A stretch of DNA of 64,000 bases, taken from Acorus gramineus. Its lineage: Eukaryota > Streptophyta > Magnoliopsida > Acorales > Acoraceae. The stretch covers positions 2,232,001-2,296,000 of the forward strand of contig JAUJYN010000017.1 in NCBI GenBank assembly GCA_030737835.1. Reading direction: 5' to 3'. A program made the translations under genes and the position numbers. Positions 46,398-58,781 of the stretch are shown here, piece after piece. The notes under the pieces were generated by a model. That model was given only the letters and a program-made list of their open reading frames with translations, did no database searches and was not told the DNA's origin. Position 1 is the first letter of the stretch; every line of letters begins with the position of its first letter.

Positions 46398-49300
46398 TGT
46401 CATGCCCCAGGGCAGCCGTCCCCGAGACGTGGCAATAATGAAATATCAACTATCAATACCTGAGGTCAATAAAGACTCCAACAACAACACACAAGGTGGC
46501 AAAGCAAAGATAATGATAACTGACTGAAAAGCGGAAGCATAATATATAAACAATGTCTGTAAACCAAAAACATTATTACAGACTCGAATACACAATCACT
46601 GTCCCGTGAGAGCCAAGTCTAGACCAAATAAAATACAACCTGTGCCACATGCACGATTTACAATACATAAAATGACTCTAGGACTGCTGACAGCCTCGCA
46701 CTCGCCACCCGCCGGAAGAACGCTCCATGCCCATAAGACCACGCCACAGGGAAGCTCCAACTCCACGCCCAACACTGCCCCTGAAAAGAAACAATATGCG
46801 AGGGGTGAGCTACAAGCTAAGTGAGTGGCTGGAAACCAATCACCATACAACAGTTCAATACTAAAACAATTTCCTTTCAAGGAAAAACATGGGTAGAAAC
46901 CCATGGATAACAGGGTCACGCGGCGGCGCGACCAACCTCACCCTCACCCTCACTCCCTGAGGGAGACTCTTGGGTCTCTTGGGGAGAGACCATACCGTTG
47001 GTCGAAGAGACCCGAAATTACTGGTCTACACAACGCTACTGGATCATCTACATCAGGATAACTGTCCAATGATGTCTTTGAACATCGATACGCAACCGGA
47101 CCCAAAACTTTGGGAACGGATGAACAACGAATGGGTCACTCGGTGACGTGTCTTCACCTCATCCTCACCCTCACTCCCGGAGGGAGACTCTTTGGACTTT
47201 TGGAAGAGACTTAGACTACTCTACACCCTTGGTCCACCGGTAGCCCTTTCCCCGGATAGTCACTACCTGGTATACTCCCATGATCAGTACGCTTCTGAAC
47301 GCCTCCGTGGTACCTACGGATGGGAGCCCTCTGTCAGGACAGCTTTTCCAACGCCGGAAAGTTCCTACATTGGATCCAACGAAGGGGAGAATGATTCCAC
47401 ATTCACAATATCATTCGTTAGCCCTCTCCCGGGTAGCCTCTACCTGGTACACTCTCACGATCAGTACGCCCCTGAACGCATTGGTGGTACCTACAGATGG
47501 GAGCCCTCTGTCAGGACAGCTACAACCCGGGCCTCTTCAACATGGACGACATTGGGAGTAAACATTCCATGTTCGCAAAGCGAACCCATGGAAAGCAACT
47601 ACTCTCGATAATCACATATCGATGAGAGCGAACACTATTGTATTCCACACGGTTGCAACTCTCGGACACAAGGGGGTTGTCTCTGCTCTCACGCAGAAAT
47701 AATCCCAAGGCACATAACCCAACAGGCGGTTCATATACACGCCTAGCACGGGTAGGCCTAGCCTAATGCCCCACTACCGGCTTAACAAAACCGATAAGAT
47801 AATGAATTCTCCTGAATTCCAAACGAGTGCATCGCTCGGATGCACGGGGCGATTACATCGCTAGCGCTCTAACTAATAAGGTACAACCAGACAGCGGGTC
47901 ATACCCACGCCTATTTCAGATAGGCCTATCAGTTTTTAACATGCGCATATAAATATATCCAGGAGAATTATATCTAGCTATGTGCATGAACCATATGCAC
48001 AATCATCTAATAATTATAGGGACACTCCCTAACATGGATTTACATCATAATAAATCATACAACATGCATACATGTTCATTAATCACATAAGCACACAAGG
48101 CCTAACTTAAGCATGCGTTGGATATCGCCAACTTAGAAGAAAGGGTCAAACGTGATCTCGCGCACTAACAGGTGCATGCCAATATTCCAAACGAACCTGA
48201 GTCGACTAGGAAATCGCATCTACTCACTCGATTCGTTCAGAGGGAGAGGGCGAGAGAGATCATCATCTCATGAAGCTGGTCATAGCTTTGCCCCATTAGC
48301 ATGGGCGCAACAACTACACCACGCCCTTGAGTCTTATCGCAAGGGAATATTAGGCAGGTGCCCGTTATTAACCCATACTTATTCATGCTGGATATTCCAA
48401 TTAATATGGTGGGAGTAGTATTACAATACTACCTAAGGCATGCCATATTCTATACATCCATACACATTACCAAAAATGCATGCCCATACTAGAGGGGCTC
48501 ATGCAACACAATCATTCATACATGAATACAATACATGTATATAAGCCTAGCATGCAAGATATCTACATATTATAGCTTAAGCATGGCCATACTACTTATC
48601 TACACAAGTAGTATAGCTAGGGGGCCCCATCGATGCGCGACGCGCGACTATGCACGTCGAGAGCATCCCGAGGGGGGGGGATTGGATAAATTTGGTGAGT
48701 AACATCACAATTTAACACTTAGAAATCACTAGAATTTCCAAAGACTTAGACATGCACGCATACAGGCTCGCACGCATGCGAGCACGCGCGTACGCACGCA
48801 TGCCCAAGTGCCCCAGCACCTACCCGAGCCCCTGGCCATCCCCACGCATGCCCCAGCACGCGCACTGGCACATAGCCGCTCGCCCAGACACACGCCCAGG
48901 CGCACTACCCCGCGCACATGCAAGCTCGCGCGCGCCCGTGTGCACTCGCGCGCACGCCCTGCGCCCACCCCGCTCCCTGCCAGTGCCCCTCTGCGCGCGC
49001 GCCTGAGCGCGCACGCGTGCAAACAGGCCCCTGCGTGCGCCCAGTCATCCTTAACCCCTTTTTAACCCTCCCCAACTCCTCACACAGACTCTAACCCATC
49101 TACCTAGCATGCATGACCTCCCCAACCATCCCAACAGCCCTAAAAAAATCAAGAAGAAGGGGGAGAGGACTTATCAAAAAAGGGAAAGGGAAAGGGGGAG
49201 ATGCAGGGCTCTCAACGCGCCCACGGCCACCTCAACCACCACCACCACCACGCCTCCTCTTCAGCCTCTCACCAGCCCTTCTTGGCTGAAAAACAGAGGA

Positions 49301-49950
49301 GGGAAAGACATGTAAAGGGAGTTAGAGGGAGGAGGATCAACAACAACAACAACACCTACACAAACCTTGCTCTTCCTCCTTCACCTTCTTTTTCTCTTCT
49401 CTTTGAGGCTTTAACACAAACACATGGGGGATGTGTGTGAAAGAGAGAAAGAGAGTCCAAGAGGAGTCCACGTAGGGAGTGGGAGAGGGAGAGAGAGAGG
49501 GAGATTTTTCCACTCTTGGGGGGGGGGGTGAGTGTAAAGGAAAAATGAGGGGGTGAACCTAACCTAAACTCACCCACTAACACTTCAAATAGCCAAATGG
49601 TCGCTTCATCATTAAGAAAAGGGGGATAAGGTTACCCAAGGTCACCACATTCACCAAAATATCTCACACTATTCGACTAATCAAACTAGGAACTCTCAAA
49701 ATCCGGATACAGTTCGGAATTGCATATTTTTCAAAACGTTACCGGAATTCGATGAAATTTTTATGGGTAGTACTAAACAGTACCAGAACCCATAATATGC
49801 AGTCAGATTTCTAATCAGAGTACTCTAACTCCCGCAGGTGGCTAAAAGCCAAAATTTTAGCTGCTCCGATCAAAAAATTAAAAAGGCCCTGAATGACCCA
49901 GAAGTGACCAAGGCTTAACCGAAATGGCTCCAAATGACACAGGCATAACA
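46398..49950 (-). mobile_element. 3' LTR (subfamily A) of non-autonomous element
   Basis: 3,553 bp from TGTCATGCCCC to aggcataaca, followed by the PPT complement (49951-49967). The GC-rich block lies at 48750-49050. The whole mini-exon has been deleted (near 48687), and the donor near 49172 is mutated to AT. The element at 46398-62251 is flanked by GGGA repeats (46394-46397 and 62252-62255). Confidence 0.88.
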
Positions 49951-49967
49951 TTCTCCCCCCCCTTAGG
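49951..49967 (-). other. Polypurine tract
   Basis: Complement of CCTAAGGGGGGGGAGAA, next to the 3' LTR. Confidence 0.85.
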
Positions 49968-52605
49968 AAAGGGAAGACCGAATATAGCAAGTATCATGCA
50001 TAGACCTTTTGTTCCCAAGTGGTCTATGCACCAGACTGGCGCTACCGACACACTGCTATCAAGGAAACGGTCTTAGAGTGGAGCCTCTTCTCATGCTGGT
50101 CTCTGACCTCGATCCATTGCTCCACGAATGACAAATCCAGCTCGAGAATGAGACGGTTGAACGGAGTGACATGAGCAGGATCTTGGACATAACACCTCGG
50201 CCATCAGATAAGGACGACGTCGTGGGCATGAGCCAGCTGTGGGGGAAGGGCTACATGACAAGCCACCTCCCCAATCCACTCAATGACGAGAAACAGTCCC
50301 ATTCAAGAGCCAACTCAGCTTGCCCGAACGTCAAAACATAGGATGCCCTTAAACTGGGACACCTTCACGAAAACATGGTCTCCAAACCCAAAGGTAAGCT
50401 CCTGGCGACAATGACCTGCGTAGCCCTTCTGTCGGTTCTGGGAGGTGCAGATGCACACACGAAACAACCTAGCCACCGCAAGGTCAAACAACTAACATGT
50501 GGCCTCTCTAACTGGCGCTCCTCAACTGCCCCAACACATGGGAGGTATAAAACTGCGCCTGTAGAGTGCCTTTCACAGATCCATCTGGATGCTCGAATGG
50601 CAGTCGTCTCGCAGGCATACCCCAACAAATGGGTGGTGCCTCACCCAACTGCCCTCATCATCGAGCATGCAGGTACTTAGCATGTCCTCCAAGGTCTAAA
50701 TCGTCCTCTTTGTCTGGCTGTCCATCGGCGATGAAACACTATACTTAAATGGAGCCTGCCAAGGCTGCGCCACAACCTCCAAGTAACCCTCACGTCTCAA
50801 CCGAAAATAGCGCTGACCGGAGTGCCATGAAGACGAACAATCGTGAAGGTGAAAACCCTCGTCAAGGCGTCCAGAGGCTCAATCAGTCGATTTAGGGAGG
50901 GAAGCGCGGACTTAGTCAGTCGGTCATTGATCACCTAGACGGCGTCGTGACCCGAATGTGACATTAGCGAGTCCGCAACAATCCCTGATAACCCACTCCC
51001 ACGTCCACTGAGGAATCTCCATGGACTGAAGCTTTCCAACGCGATGATGATTCTCGAACTTTGCATGAGGGCATGCCAACCTAGGGAAACAAGGTCACCC
51101 ACATCACCTTTTCATCGCACTACTAGCAATCTCAATGATGACTATCCCAAAGTAGTCCACGGAACCCAATAAAACTTTTGAGATCCACGAAGGCATCCGG
51201 CGCATTCGTCAACCCCGACGGCAGTACTTAAAACTCGTAGTGCCTGAACGGTCACGAAAGGCCATCTACGGGATGTCCAACTCCCGGATCTCCAACTTGT
51301 GGTACCCTTGTGCGAAGATCGATCTAACAGCAGACACTCGCTCCCAGAGCTGGTCAAATAGATCATCAATTCACGGAAGGGGGTACCTGATCTTCAACCC
51401 TTACGGGAAGATCAAAACAACACCGCGAACAATTAAGTCCAGATTCTGCTCCTCGAGCATGGCTGGCGCTCATGATGACACTTACACGCTTGGTAAGCCG
51501 CTCAACCGCACTTAATCCACAAGACACGCAATAAGGGGTCGTCGAACCTCGACAATGCCTATGCGACGTCATCTATCTGATAAGGCGGTTGAGTCCCATC
51601 ACGAACGTTAGCATCGCGTCTCCTCATTTGCGACCAATGTGGGGCAAAACGCGATAGTATCCACAACTGTGCTTCACATGCCACCAGAGATAGGTCGCTC
51701 AACTATAACCATTGGAAATCACAGGGAGTCCACGCTCTCGACATCATCCAGTAGCACTCTCCCGGTGTGGCCTCTACCTGGTAGCCTCCCAAGCCCACTA
51801 TCTCTGCCATATGGGCGCACCAACAAGCATAGTATCTGGGAGCACCTCACAGGGCTCTGGCCTCAACCGGGCAGCTACAACGCACAATGATATATCGAAG
51901 CGACTCCAGATGCCACTATGGAACCCAGTCCACAAGCGATCACCCACCAAGCTACAATAGGATGTACCCAATCCCGATCGTACGCATCACCACTCGCTAC
52001 AGCACCTTCCAAGTGAGAGGAAAAATCAATCATCTAATAGATGCTTCAAAGGTATTCCTTGACTGGGAAAAGAAACCTTGGGAGGGCACCCTGAGGTCCC
52101 GATATAGGATATCCCGACAACCAAACAAGGAACACGGAGTACCCTAGCCCGGGTCTCAACGATGACCCCGCAAGGCCCCTTAATCATGAGTAGGAAGGCT
52201 GGAAGAAGACATCACCTTTAATGAGCAATAGGCCACATCCTCAAAACTTGAAACTGGCGCTGCACGTGAACTCCATGGTTACCAGCAATACCGATGCACG
52301 GGAAAGAAGCTCCATTATCAAGACGCGGTCCATACCTTAGAAATTGCAACCACTTCATCACTATCATACCACTAGGCTGGAATCTCCTACCCGAGCCTTA
52401 ATCCCACAATAAGGGATCCAACAACTGACCCTATTCTGTTGACCCAGTCGACAACTTAAGGGTGGGTCCACGGGGGTCACGTCCACGTCAACGGATGCAA
52501 GGAGGCTTGTTAGAAACCTAAGATATACTTCTAAAACAAGAGTACTCGGATGGCAATCCTACGACTCATCATCTATACGACTAGACTTAGGCTCTGACAG
52601 GACCA
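49968..52605 (-). mobile_element. Non-autonomous internal region
   Basis: Third copy of the gag-less internal region, colinear with 33970-36681 in reverse and bounded by a good PPT and PBS. Integrase remnants lie near 50070-51100 and the RT remnant at 51142-51572. No open frame covers a complete domain. Confidence 0.85.
51142..51572 (-). pseudogene. RT remnant of non-autonomous element
   Basis: Same fragment as 21473-21943, split here into overlapping open frames. It shares the CVSCGLSAVE stretch and the broken RT motifs. Confidence 0.7.
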
Positions 52606-52618
52606 GGCTCTGATACCA
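52606..52618 (-). other. Primer-binding site (tRNA-iMet)
   Basis: The minus strand reads TGGTATCAGAGCC, five bases inside the 5' LTR start at 52624. Confidence 0.9.
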
Positions 52619-52623
52619 ACTTT

Positions 52624-53347
52624 TGTCACGCCCCAGGGCGGCCGTCCCTGAGACGTGGCAATAATGAAATATCAGCTATCAATACCTGAGGTCAATAAAG
52701 ACTCCAACAACAACATTATTATAATACAACCTGTGCCACATGCACGATTTACAACCTGTGGCGAAGCAAGGATAATGATAACTGACTGAAAAGCGAAAGC
52801 ATAATATATAAACAATGTCTGTAAACCAAAAACATTATTATAGACTCGAATACACAATCACTGTCCTGTGAGAGCCAAGTCTAGACCAAATAAAATACAA
52901 CCTGTGCCACATGCACGATTTACAATACATAAAATGACTCTAGGACTGCTGGCAGCCTCGCACTCGCCACCCGCCAGAAGAACGCTCCACGCCCATAAGA
53001 CCACGCCACAGGAAAGCTCCAACTCCACGCCCAACACTGCCCCTGAAAAGAATTAATATGTGAGGGGTGAGCTACAAGCTCAGTGAGTGGCTGGAAACCA
53101 ATCACCACACAATAGTTCAATACTAAAACAATTTCCTTTCAAGGAAAAACATGGATAGAAACCCATGGATAACAGGGTCACGCGGCGACGCGACCAACCT
53201 CACCCTCACTCCCTGAGGGAGACTCTTGGGTCTCTTGGGGAGAGACCATACCGTTGGTCAAAGAGACCCCGAATTACTGGTCTACACAACGCTACTAGAT
53301 CATCTTCATCGGGATAACTGCCCAATGATGTCTTTGAACATCAATAC
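52624..53347 (-). mobile_element. 5' LTR (subfamily A), left part
   Basis: It starts TGTCACGCCCC next to the PBS. It has a small templated insertion (52714-52755) copying sequence found about 170 bp downstream (52895-52925). It is cut at 53348 by a B LTR. The matching right part of this LTR is most likely 60665-62251. Confidence 0.8.
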
Positions 53348-54077
53348 TGTTATATATGTGTCACTTTTAACCTTCTGGTAACCATTGGAGCATTCTCGCA
53401 GTTTTTCAGCTTTTTCGTTTTTCGATCGGAACCGCTAAAATTTTGGACTTTTAGCTATCATCCTGAGTTTGAGGACTCCGATTGAAAATCTAACTGCATA
53501 TTATGTGTCCTGGTGCCATTTCAAGCTACTCACGAAAATTCCATCGAATTCCGGTAACGTTTCAGAATTTCACAGTTTCGAATCGTATCCGGGTTTTGAC
53601 CAATCGAAAAGTCATTGGGAGACTTGACTTGGTCAAAGTTGACCCTTGACTTGGTCAAATGATTTTGGTTTTTAGTGTGGTTGGGTTGACTAGGGTCAAA
53701 CCTCACTTAAACCAAGCCTAAACCTAATTAGGGCTAAGCTAAGTGTGAGTGGTGAGTGTGTGAGGTGTGTGTGTGGTCCCCTTTAAACCCCACGCCCAAG
53801 AATAGTTCCCCCTCCCCTATTCATCATCTTCTCCACCAAAATCTCTCTCTCTCCCTCTCTTTAAATCCCCATTAAGACCTAGCTAGAGGTGTTCGATCAA
53901 GAAACCCTAGAAGGAGAAAAGGAAGGTGAGGACCCGATCTATCTTCCTATGGTCTTGGATCTTCATTTCCCTTTGTTTTTCCTCCTCTAATGGGCCCTTT
54001 TCTCCTCTGTTTTCAGCCATTTTTAGGGCTGAAGGAGATCTCGGTGGTGGTGGTCTTGGAGGTGGTGTTTCGGTGCA
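53348..54077 (+). mobile_element. B LTR, truncated left part
   Basis: It begins TGTTATATATGTGTC with left flank AATAC and runs about 730 bp, through the Gly-rich exon-1 region. It then stops abruptly at about 54077 within ggtgc(a)cga, where minus-strand C LTR sequence begins. The right end is missing. Confidence 0.82.
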
Positions 54078-55889
54078 CGACGCGTCTTCGCCTAATCCAC
54101 ACCCTCACTCCTGAAAGGAGACATCTTGGGACTTTGGGAGAGACTTAGACTGCTCTACACCCTTGGTCCACCGGTAGCCTCTCCTCGCTCCGTAGCTTAC
54201 CTGGTATACTCCCACGATTCAGCACTGTCCGAAACACATCAGGAGGTACCTACTGATGGGAGTCCTCTGTTAGGACAGCCTGTCTAACGCCGGGGATTTC
54301 ACTACTCGGATCCAACGAAGGGGAGAACGATTCCACGCTCGCGACATTATTCAATAACCCTCTCCCGGGTAGTATCTACAACCCGATCTCCTCAACTCAC
54401 CGCTCTTACCCTTGGTCCACCGGTAGCCTCTCCCACCCTCGTGGCCTCCGCCTAGTCCTCTGACAGGTATAGCCAACGCCGGGGAGTTCCTACATCGGAT
54501 CCAAATGAAGGGGAGAACGATCCCATGTTCGCAAAGCGAAACCCAATGGAACACAACCACTCTCGATACTCGCTCATCGAGATATCACGCATATGCATAA
54601 CAGCAACCAACACAGTCATATCAACCTTAAAGTAGTCATAATCCCTAAACGGGAGTAACTACACAAGCTAATGGGTCGTAACATCGCCGACCTACCCCAC
54701 CCTCACCCTCACCCTTTAGGGGGTGACATGGGCCTTTTGGGACTGACTACACTGTTATTCACCCATGGTCCACCGGTAGCCTCTCCCCGCTCCGTAGCTT
54801 ACCTGGTATACTCCCACGATCAGCACTGTCCGAACACATCGGAGGTACCTACAGATGGGAGCCCTCTGTCAGGACAGCCTATCTAACGCCGGGGCTGTAC
54901 TACACGGATCCAACGAAGGGAAGAGAACAGCCTACCCACACGCATGCGATCCTCTTGGATCCGTCGACAACGCTTCCTAACATTTCTAATGTCATGAATT
55001 CTCAAGAATTCCTCCAGGGCGCATAACCAAGATGCGGGGAGACATATTATAACAACAAGGTTATAATATATGTCTAAGGCATGCTTGCAACTATATGCTC
55101 ACATAATCCCCTAAGATGCGGGGAGACATATATCATAACCACAAGGTTACAATATTCTCTAAGGCATGCTCACAACTATATGCTCACATAATCCCCTAAG
55201 ATGCGGGGAGACATATATCATAACCACAAGGTTACAATATTCTCTAAGGCATGCTCACATTCTGATTTAATTAGATTAAACTAGATGGGAACATGCATAG
55301 CTCGGGGCTTGGTGTCTAAGCATGCATAGGCCGCTATACATGATATAAGGGTGCATGTCCCTAGCATACAAAGTCTAAGGTTGCATGGATACATCATATT
55401 GATCATGCATAGATCAAGGCTTTGAAGTACAGGACATGGTGTCCTGGCATGTACGGGCCTCTATACACGATACATGGATGTATATCCCTAGCATGCAAGA
55501 TATCTACATATTAGTTAGGGGGGGCATCGATGCGCGACGCGCGTCTACGCTGGTCAAGCGCATCCCAAGAGAGGGGGGGCGGATTGGAATCAAACCACTC
55601 ACCTTACGACCCGGGACCTCGCGTGTTATATATGTGTCACTTTTTAGCCTGCTGGTAACCGTTGGAGCATTTTTGGCAGTGTTAAAATTTTTTAGGGTTT
55701 TTCGATCGGAACCGCATAATTTCAGACTGTTAGCTATCGTCTGAGCTAGAGGACTCCGATTGAAAATCTAACTGCATATTTGGTGTCCTGGTGCCATTTT
55801 AAGCCACTCATGAAAATTTCATCGAATTCTGGCATCGTTTGCAAAAATTTCGCAGTTCCGGGGCGTATCCGGGTTTTTAAGTCGCGCAC

Positions 55890-55897
55890 TATAAATA
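55890..55897 (+). promoter_or_regulatory. TATA box of B LTR
   Basis: TATAAATA about 265 bp into the LTR, upstream of a CT-rich leader. The likely transcription start is roughly 25-35 bp downstream. Confidence 0.6.
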
Positions 55898-56369
55898 AGT
55901 GGGATCTAAAATCCCGAGTTACTGTTCATCGTCTTCCCCAAACGCATTTTCTCTCTCCCCTCTCTCTTTTTCTCACTTTCAAGCCCCCTAGAGCCCTCAA
56001 AGCTTAAAACCTAAAGCACGGGAAGTGTAGATCGGGTCCCAATTCCGGTGTTTTCAAATCCCAATTCCGGCGAGTTTTGCCCGTCCATCCGCCCTCTCTT
56101 CGTCCCTGATTTGAGCCATCTCGGCGGTGGAGGTAGATCGGGGCGTAGGAAAGCCTTTGAGAAAGGTTTTGGCGCGCGGAGAGCCACCGGACTTCCCCTC
56201 CTCCCCTTGGTAAGCCCCCTTTCCCTCTTTTTCTTGCATAGATGTATGCTAGGGGGGTGATTTTGTGGTTGGGAGGCGGTTGGCGGCGGTGGGTGGCCGT
56301 CGGAGGGCTGTGGGAGGCGGTCGGAGGCTGTGGTGGTGGTCGGAGGTGGGTGGTAGAGGAGCTCGGGCT

Positions 56370-57350
56370 CGGGCAGGATGGCAGGGCCGCTGGCAGGGCG
56401 CGCGCGTGCGTGCGCGCGGGCGTGCGCGCGGGCGTGCTCTCGGGCTGGCGCTGGGCGTGCCTGGTGCTGGGCGTGCAGGGCTAGTCGGGTGCTAGGTTGG
56501 CAGGGCTAGCTGGGTAGGCTGGGAGCAGGGCACCAGTTTGCTGGGCGCGCGAGCGCGTGCGGGCGGGCGCGCGCGCGGGCGTGCGCTCGGGGGGTGCAGG
56601 GGCGCTCGGGCATCAGGCGGGCAGTGCCCCGGGCGTGCAGGCGAGCGGTGCTCCGGCCACTCGGCGACGCGCGCAGGCAGGCAACGCTGGCAGCAGCGCG
56701 GGCAGGCTGGCAGGCGCGCTGAGCGCGTGCTGCCAGGCGCCCCGGGCGCGTGTTGCGCGGGCGTGCGCGTGGACGCTGGGTGAGGGTCCCGGGTGCTGGG
56801 CGCTGAGCGCTGGGCGCGGGTCGCGGGTGCCGGGTGCTGGGCGCTGGGCGCTGGCGGGCGCAGTCGGGCGCGCAGTCGTGCGCGGGTGCGTGCGTGCGGG
56901 TGCGCGGGTGCGCGCGAAGTGGGTGCGCGGGTGCGCGCGGGTGCTGGCGCGCGCGGGGGTGCCAGCGGGGGTCTGCGCGGGTGCGCGCGGGCGTGCGCGC
57001 GAGCGTGCGCGCGCACGGCAGGGCACCTGGGCACTTCGCCTGGGTGCTGGGCAGGGCGCCTGGGCATGCGTCTGGGCGCGGTGCTCGGGGCCAGTGCGCG
57101 CGGTGCTCGGGGCCAGTGCGTGCGCGTGCTGGGGCGTGCATGCAGTGCGCGCGGGGGCGCGCTGGGCTGGACGCGCGGTGCACGCGGGCGCGCGCGAGTG
57201 TGCGCGTGCGTGCGGCGGTGCGTCGGGGCGCGCGGGCCGGCGTGCGACAGTGCGCCGGTGGTGTCCGGGTATGCGGGCTGGGCTCGGCAGTGCGCCTTGG
57301 CGCGCGGGCCGAGGCTCGGCTGTGCGCTCGGGATGCTCGGATACACGTGC
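56370..57350. repeat. GC-rich block of B LTR (about 1 kb)
   Basis: The longest GC-rich tract in the window, built of gcgggtgcgcgcg and ctgggcgctgggcgc units. The open frames of 225-312 codons here, on both strands and in several frames at once, reflect a lack of A/T and so of stop codons. Confidence 0.85.
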
Positions 57351-57450
57351 GTACGGACCGTATGTACGTTTATCCGAGTGTTGGGTATTTTAGATGTATT
57401 TTTGGGTATTTTATGCATTGTTCTCACCATATTGAATGTCTGTCTTGCAG

Positions 57451-57485
57451 ATCTAGACGGACGGTCGCGCGACGACCCGATACCG
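57451..57485 (+). other. Conserved LTR mini-exon candidate
   Basis: 35 nt between GTCTTGCAG and GTGAGT. It is one base shorter than the other B copies. Confidence 0.5.
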
Positions 57486-58250
57486 GTGAGTGGGACAATC
57501 CAACCCAGTAGAGAGGGGTCATACGCATTTGGGCGTATACCGACCTCTCCTGGGGCGTCAGGGATAAATATTAACCTGCAATGATATGTATATCATGCGA
57601 GCATGATTTAATTATAGAATGCATGTTACCCTAGACTTTGCATGTTAGGGACTTGCACCCTTAGGATATGAGTATGAGCCATGCAGCATGTCCCCTGGTT
57701 CCATGTTAGGAAGCCCGGCCGATGCATGTGCCCTACTAGTTTATTTATTTGATTAAATGCTAGTATTTGTTTACAATGCATGTTATAGTGAATATTATAG
57801 GGGAGGGGCCTTGCGAGGACAGCGGTGAGACCCGGGTTAGGGTACACCGTGTTCCTTGTTTGGTTGTCGGAGTGTCCTATAACGGGAACTCACGCTGCCC
57901 TCCCGAGTTTCTTTCCCCAACGATATTCCACCTTGTTATAACCTTATGCATGTTCCCCGCATCGTAGTTATGCGCCCTGGTGGGTTCTGAGGAATTCAGA
58001 ACATTAGTGTTGTTATAATGTGCCGTCTGCGGATCCAAGTGGATCATATGCGATGGGTAGGCTGTTCTGTTCCCTTCGTTGGATCCGGTAGAGACTACCC
58101 CAGCGTTAGACAGGCCTTCCTGACAGAGGGCTCCCATCAGTAGGCACCTCCTGATTTAGGACGGACTGTGCTGAATGTGGGAGTAGACCAGGCGGCCTAC
58201 GGAGTGGAGGAGAGACTATCGGTGGACCAAGGGTGACCAACAGCCTAGTC

Positions 58251-58612
58251 AGTCCCAAAATCCTATGTCACCCATTGAAGGGTGAGGGTGAGGGTGTAGT
58301 GGGTTGGCGATGAACGACCCACTGGAGTTGTGATTGGATGCTTGTAAGTCCCAAAATCCTATGTCACCCATTGAAGGGTGAGGGTGAGGGTGTAGCGGGT
58401 TGGCGGAAGCGACCCGTTGGTTTTTGGTGCAGTTAGTCCCAATATCCTATGTCACCCGTGGTGGGGTGAGGGTGAGGGTGTAGTGGGTTGGCGATGAGCG
58501 ACCTACTGGATTTGTGAATGGATTATTATCAGTCCCAATAGCCTATGTCACCCATTGATGGGTGAGGGTGAGGGTGTGGTGGTTCGGCGAAGTACGAATC
58601 ACTGGATCATGT
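58251..58612 (+). repeat. Four tandem units with covarying hairpins
   Basis: Units of roughly 88-96 bp start at 58251, 58347, 58435 and 58531. The stem pairs are 58298-58306/58315-58323, 58394-58402/58410-58418, 58482-58490/58499-58507 and 58579-58586/58595-58602. Base changes in one arm are matched in the other in units 2 and 4. Confidence 0.8.
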
Positions 58613-58728
58613 TGTTATGTCTTAGAGGCTGGATAAATAATGGAATTGTGGTAAATATTGTCTGTGATGCATGGGTTGTGCCGTTCACTGAGCGTGTGGC
58701 TCACCCCTCGCACAATATTTTTCTTCAG

Positions 58729-58781
58729 TGCCATCTGAGTCGGATCCGGAGGAGGAGCTCCCCGAGGGACTTCATCAGTAG
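58729..58781 (+). other. Candidate LTR exon 3 (B type) with conserved stop
   Basis: 53 nt after TTTTCTTCAG to TAG, carrying SESDPEEELPEGLHQ in the shared phase. Confidence 0.45.

Noticed and set aside
56492..57430. Open frames of 225-312 codons in the GC-rich tract, rich in Ala, Arg, Pro and His
   Set aside because: They occur simultaneously in several frames on both strands and coincide exactly with the low A/T content that removes stop codons. No domain or codon pattern is visible. The same applies to 6155-7065, 8459-9240, 18806-19575, 28176-28892, 32045-32749 and 59184-59757.
58251..58612. Regular repeats as a CRISPR-like array
   Set aside because: Whole units of about 90 bp are repeated without unique spacers, within a plant LTR. 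They are tandem duplications.
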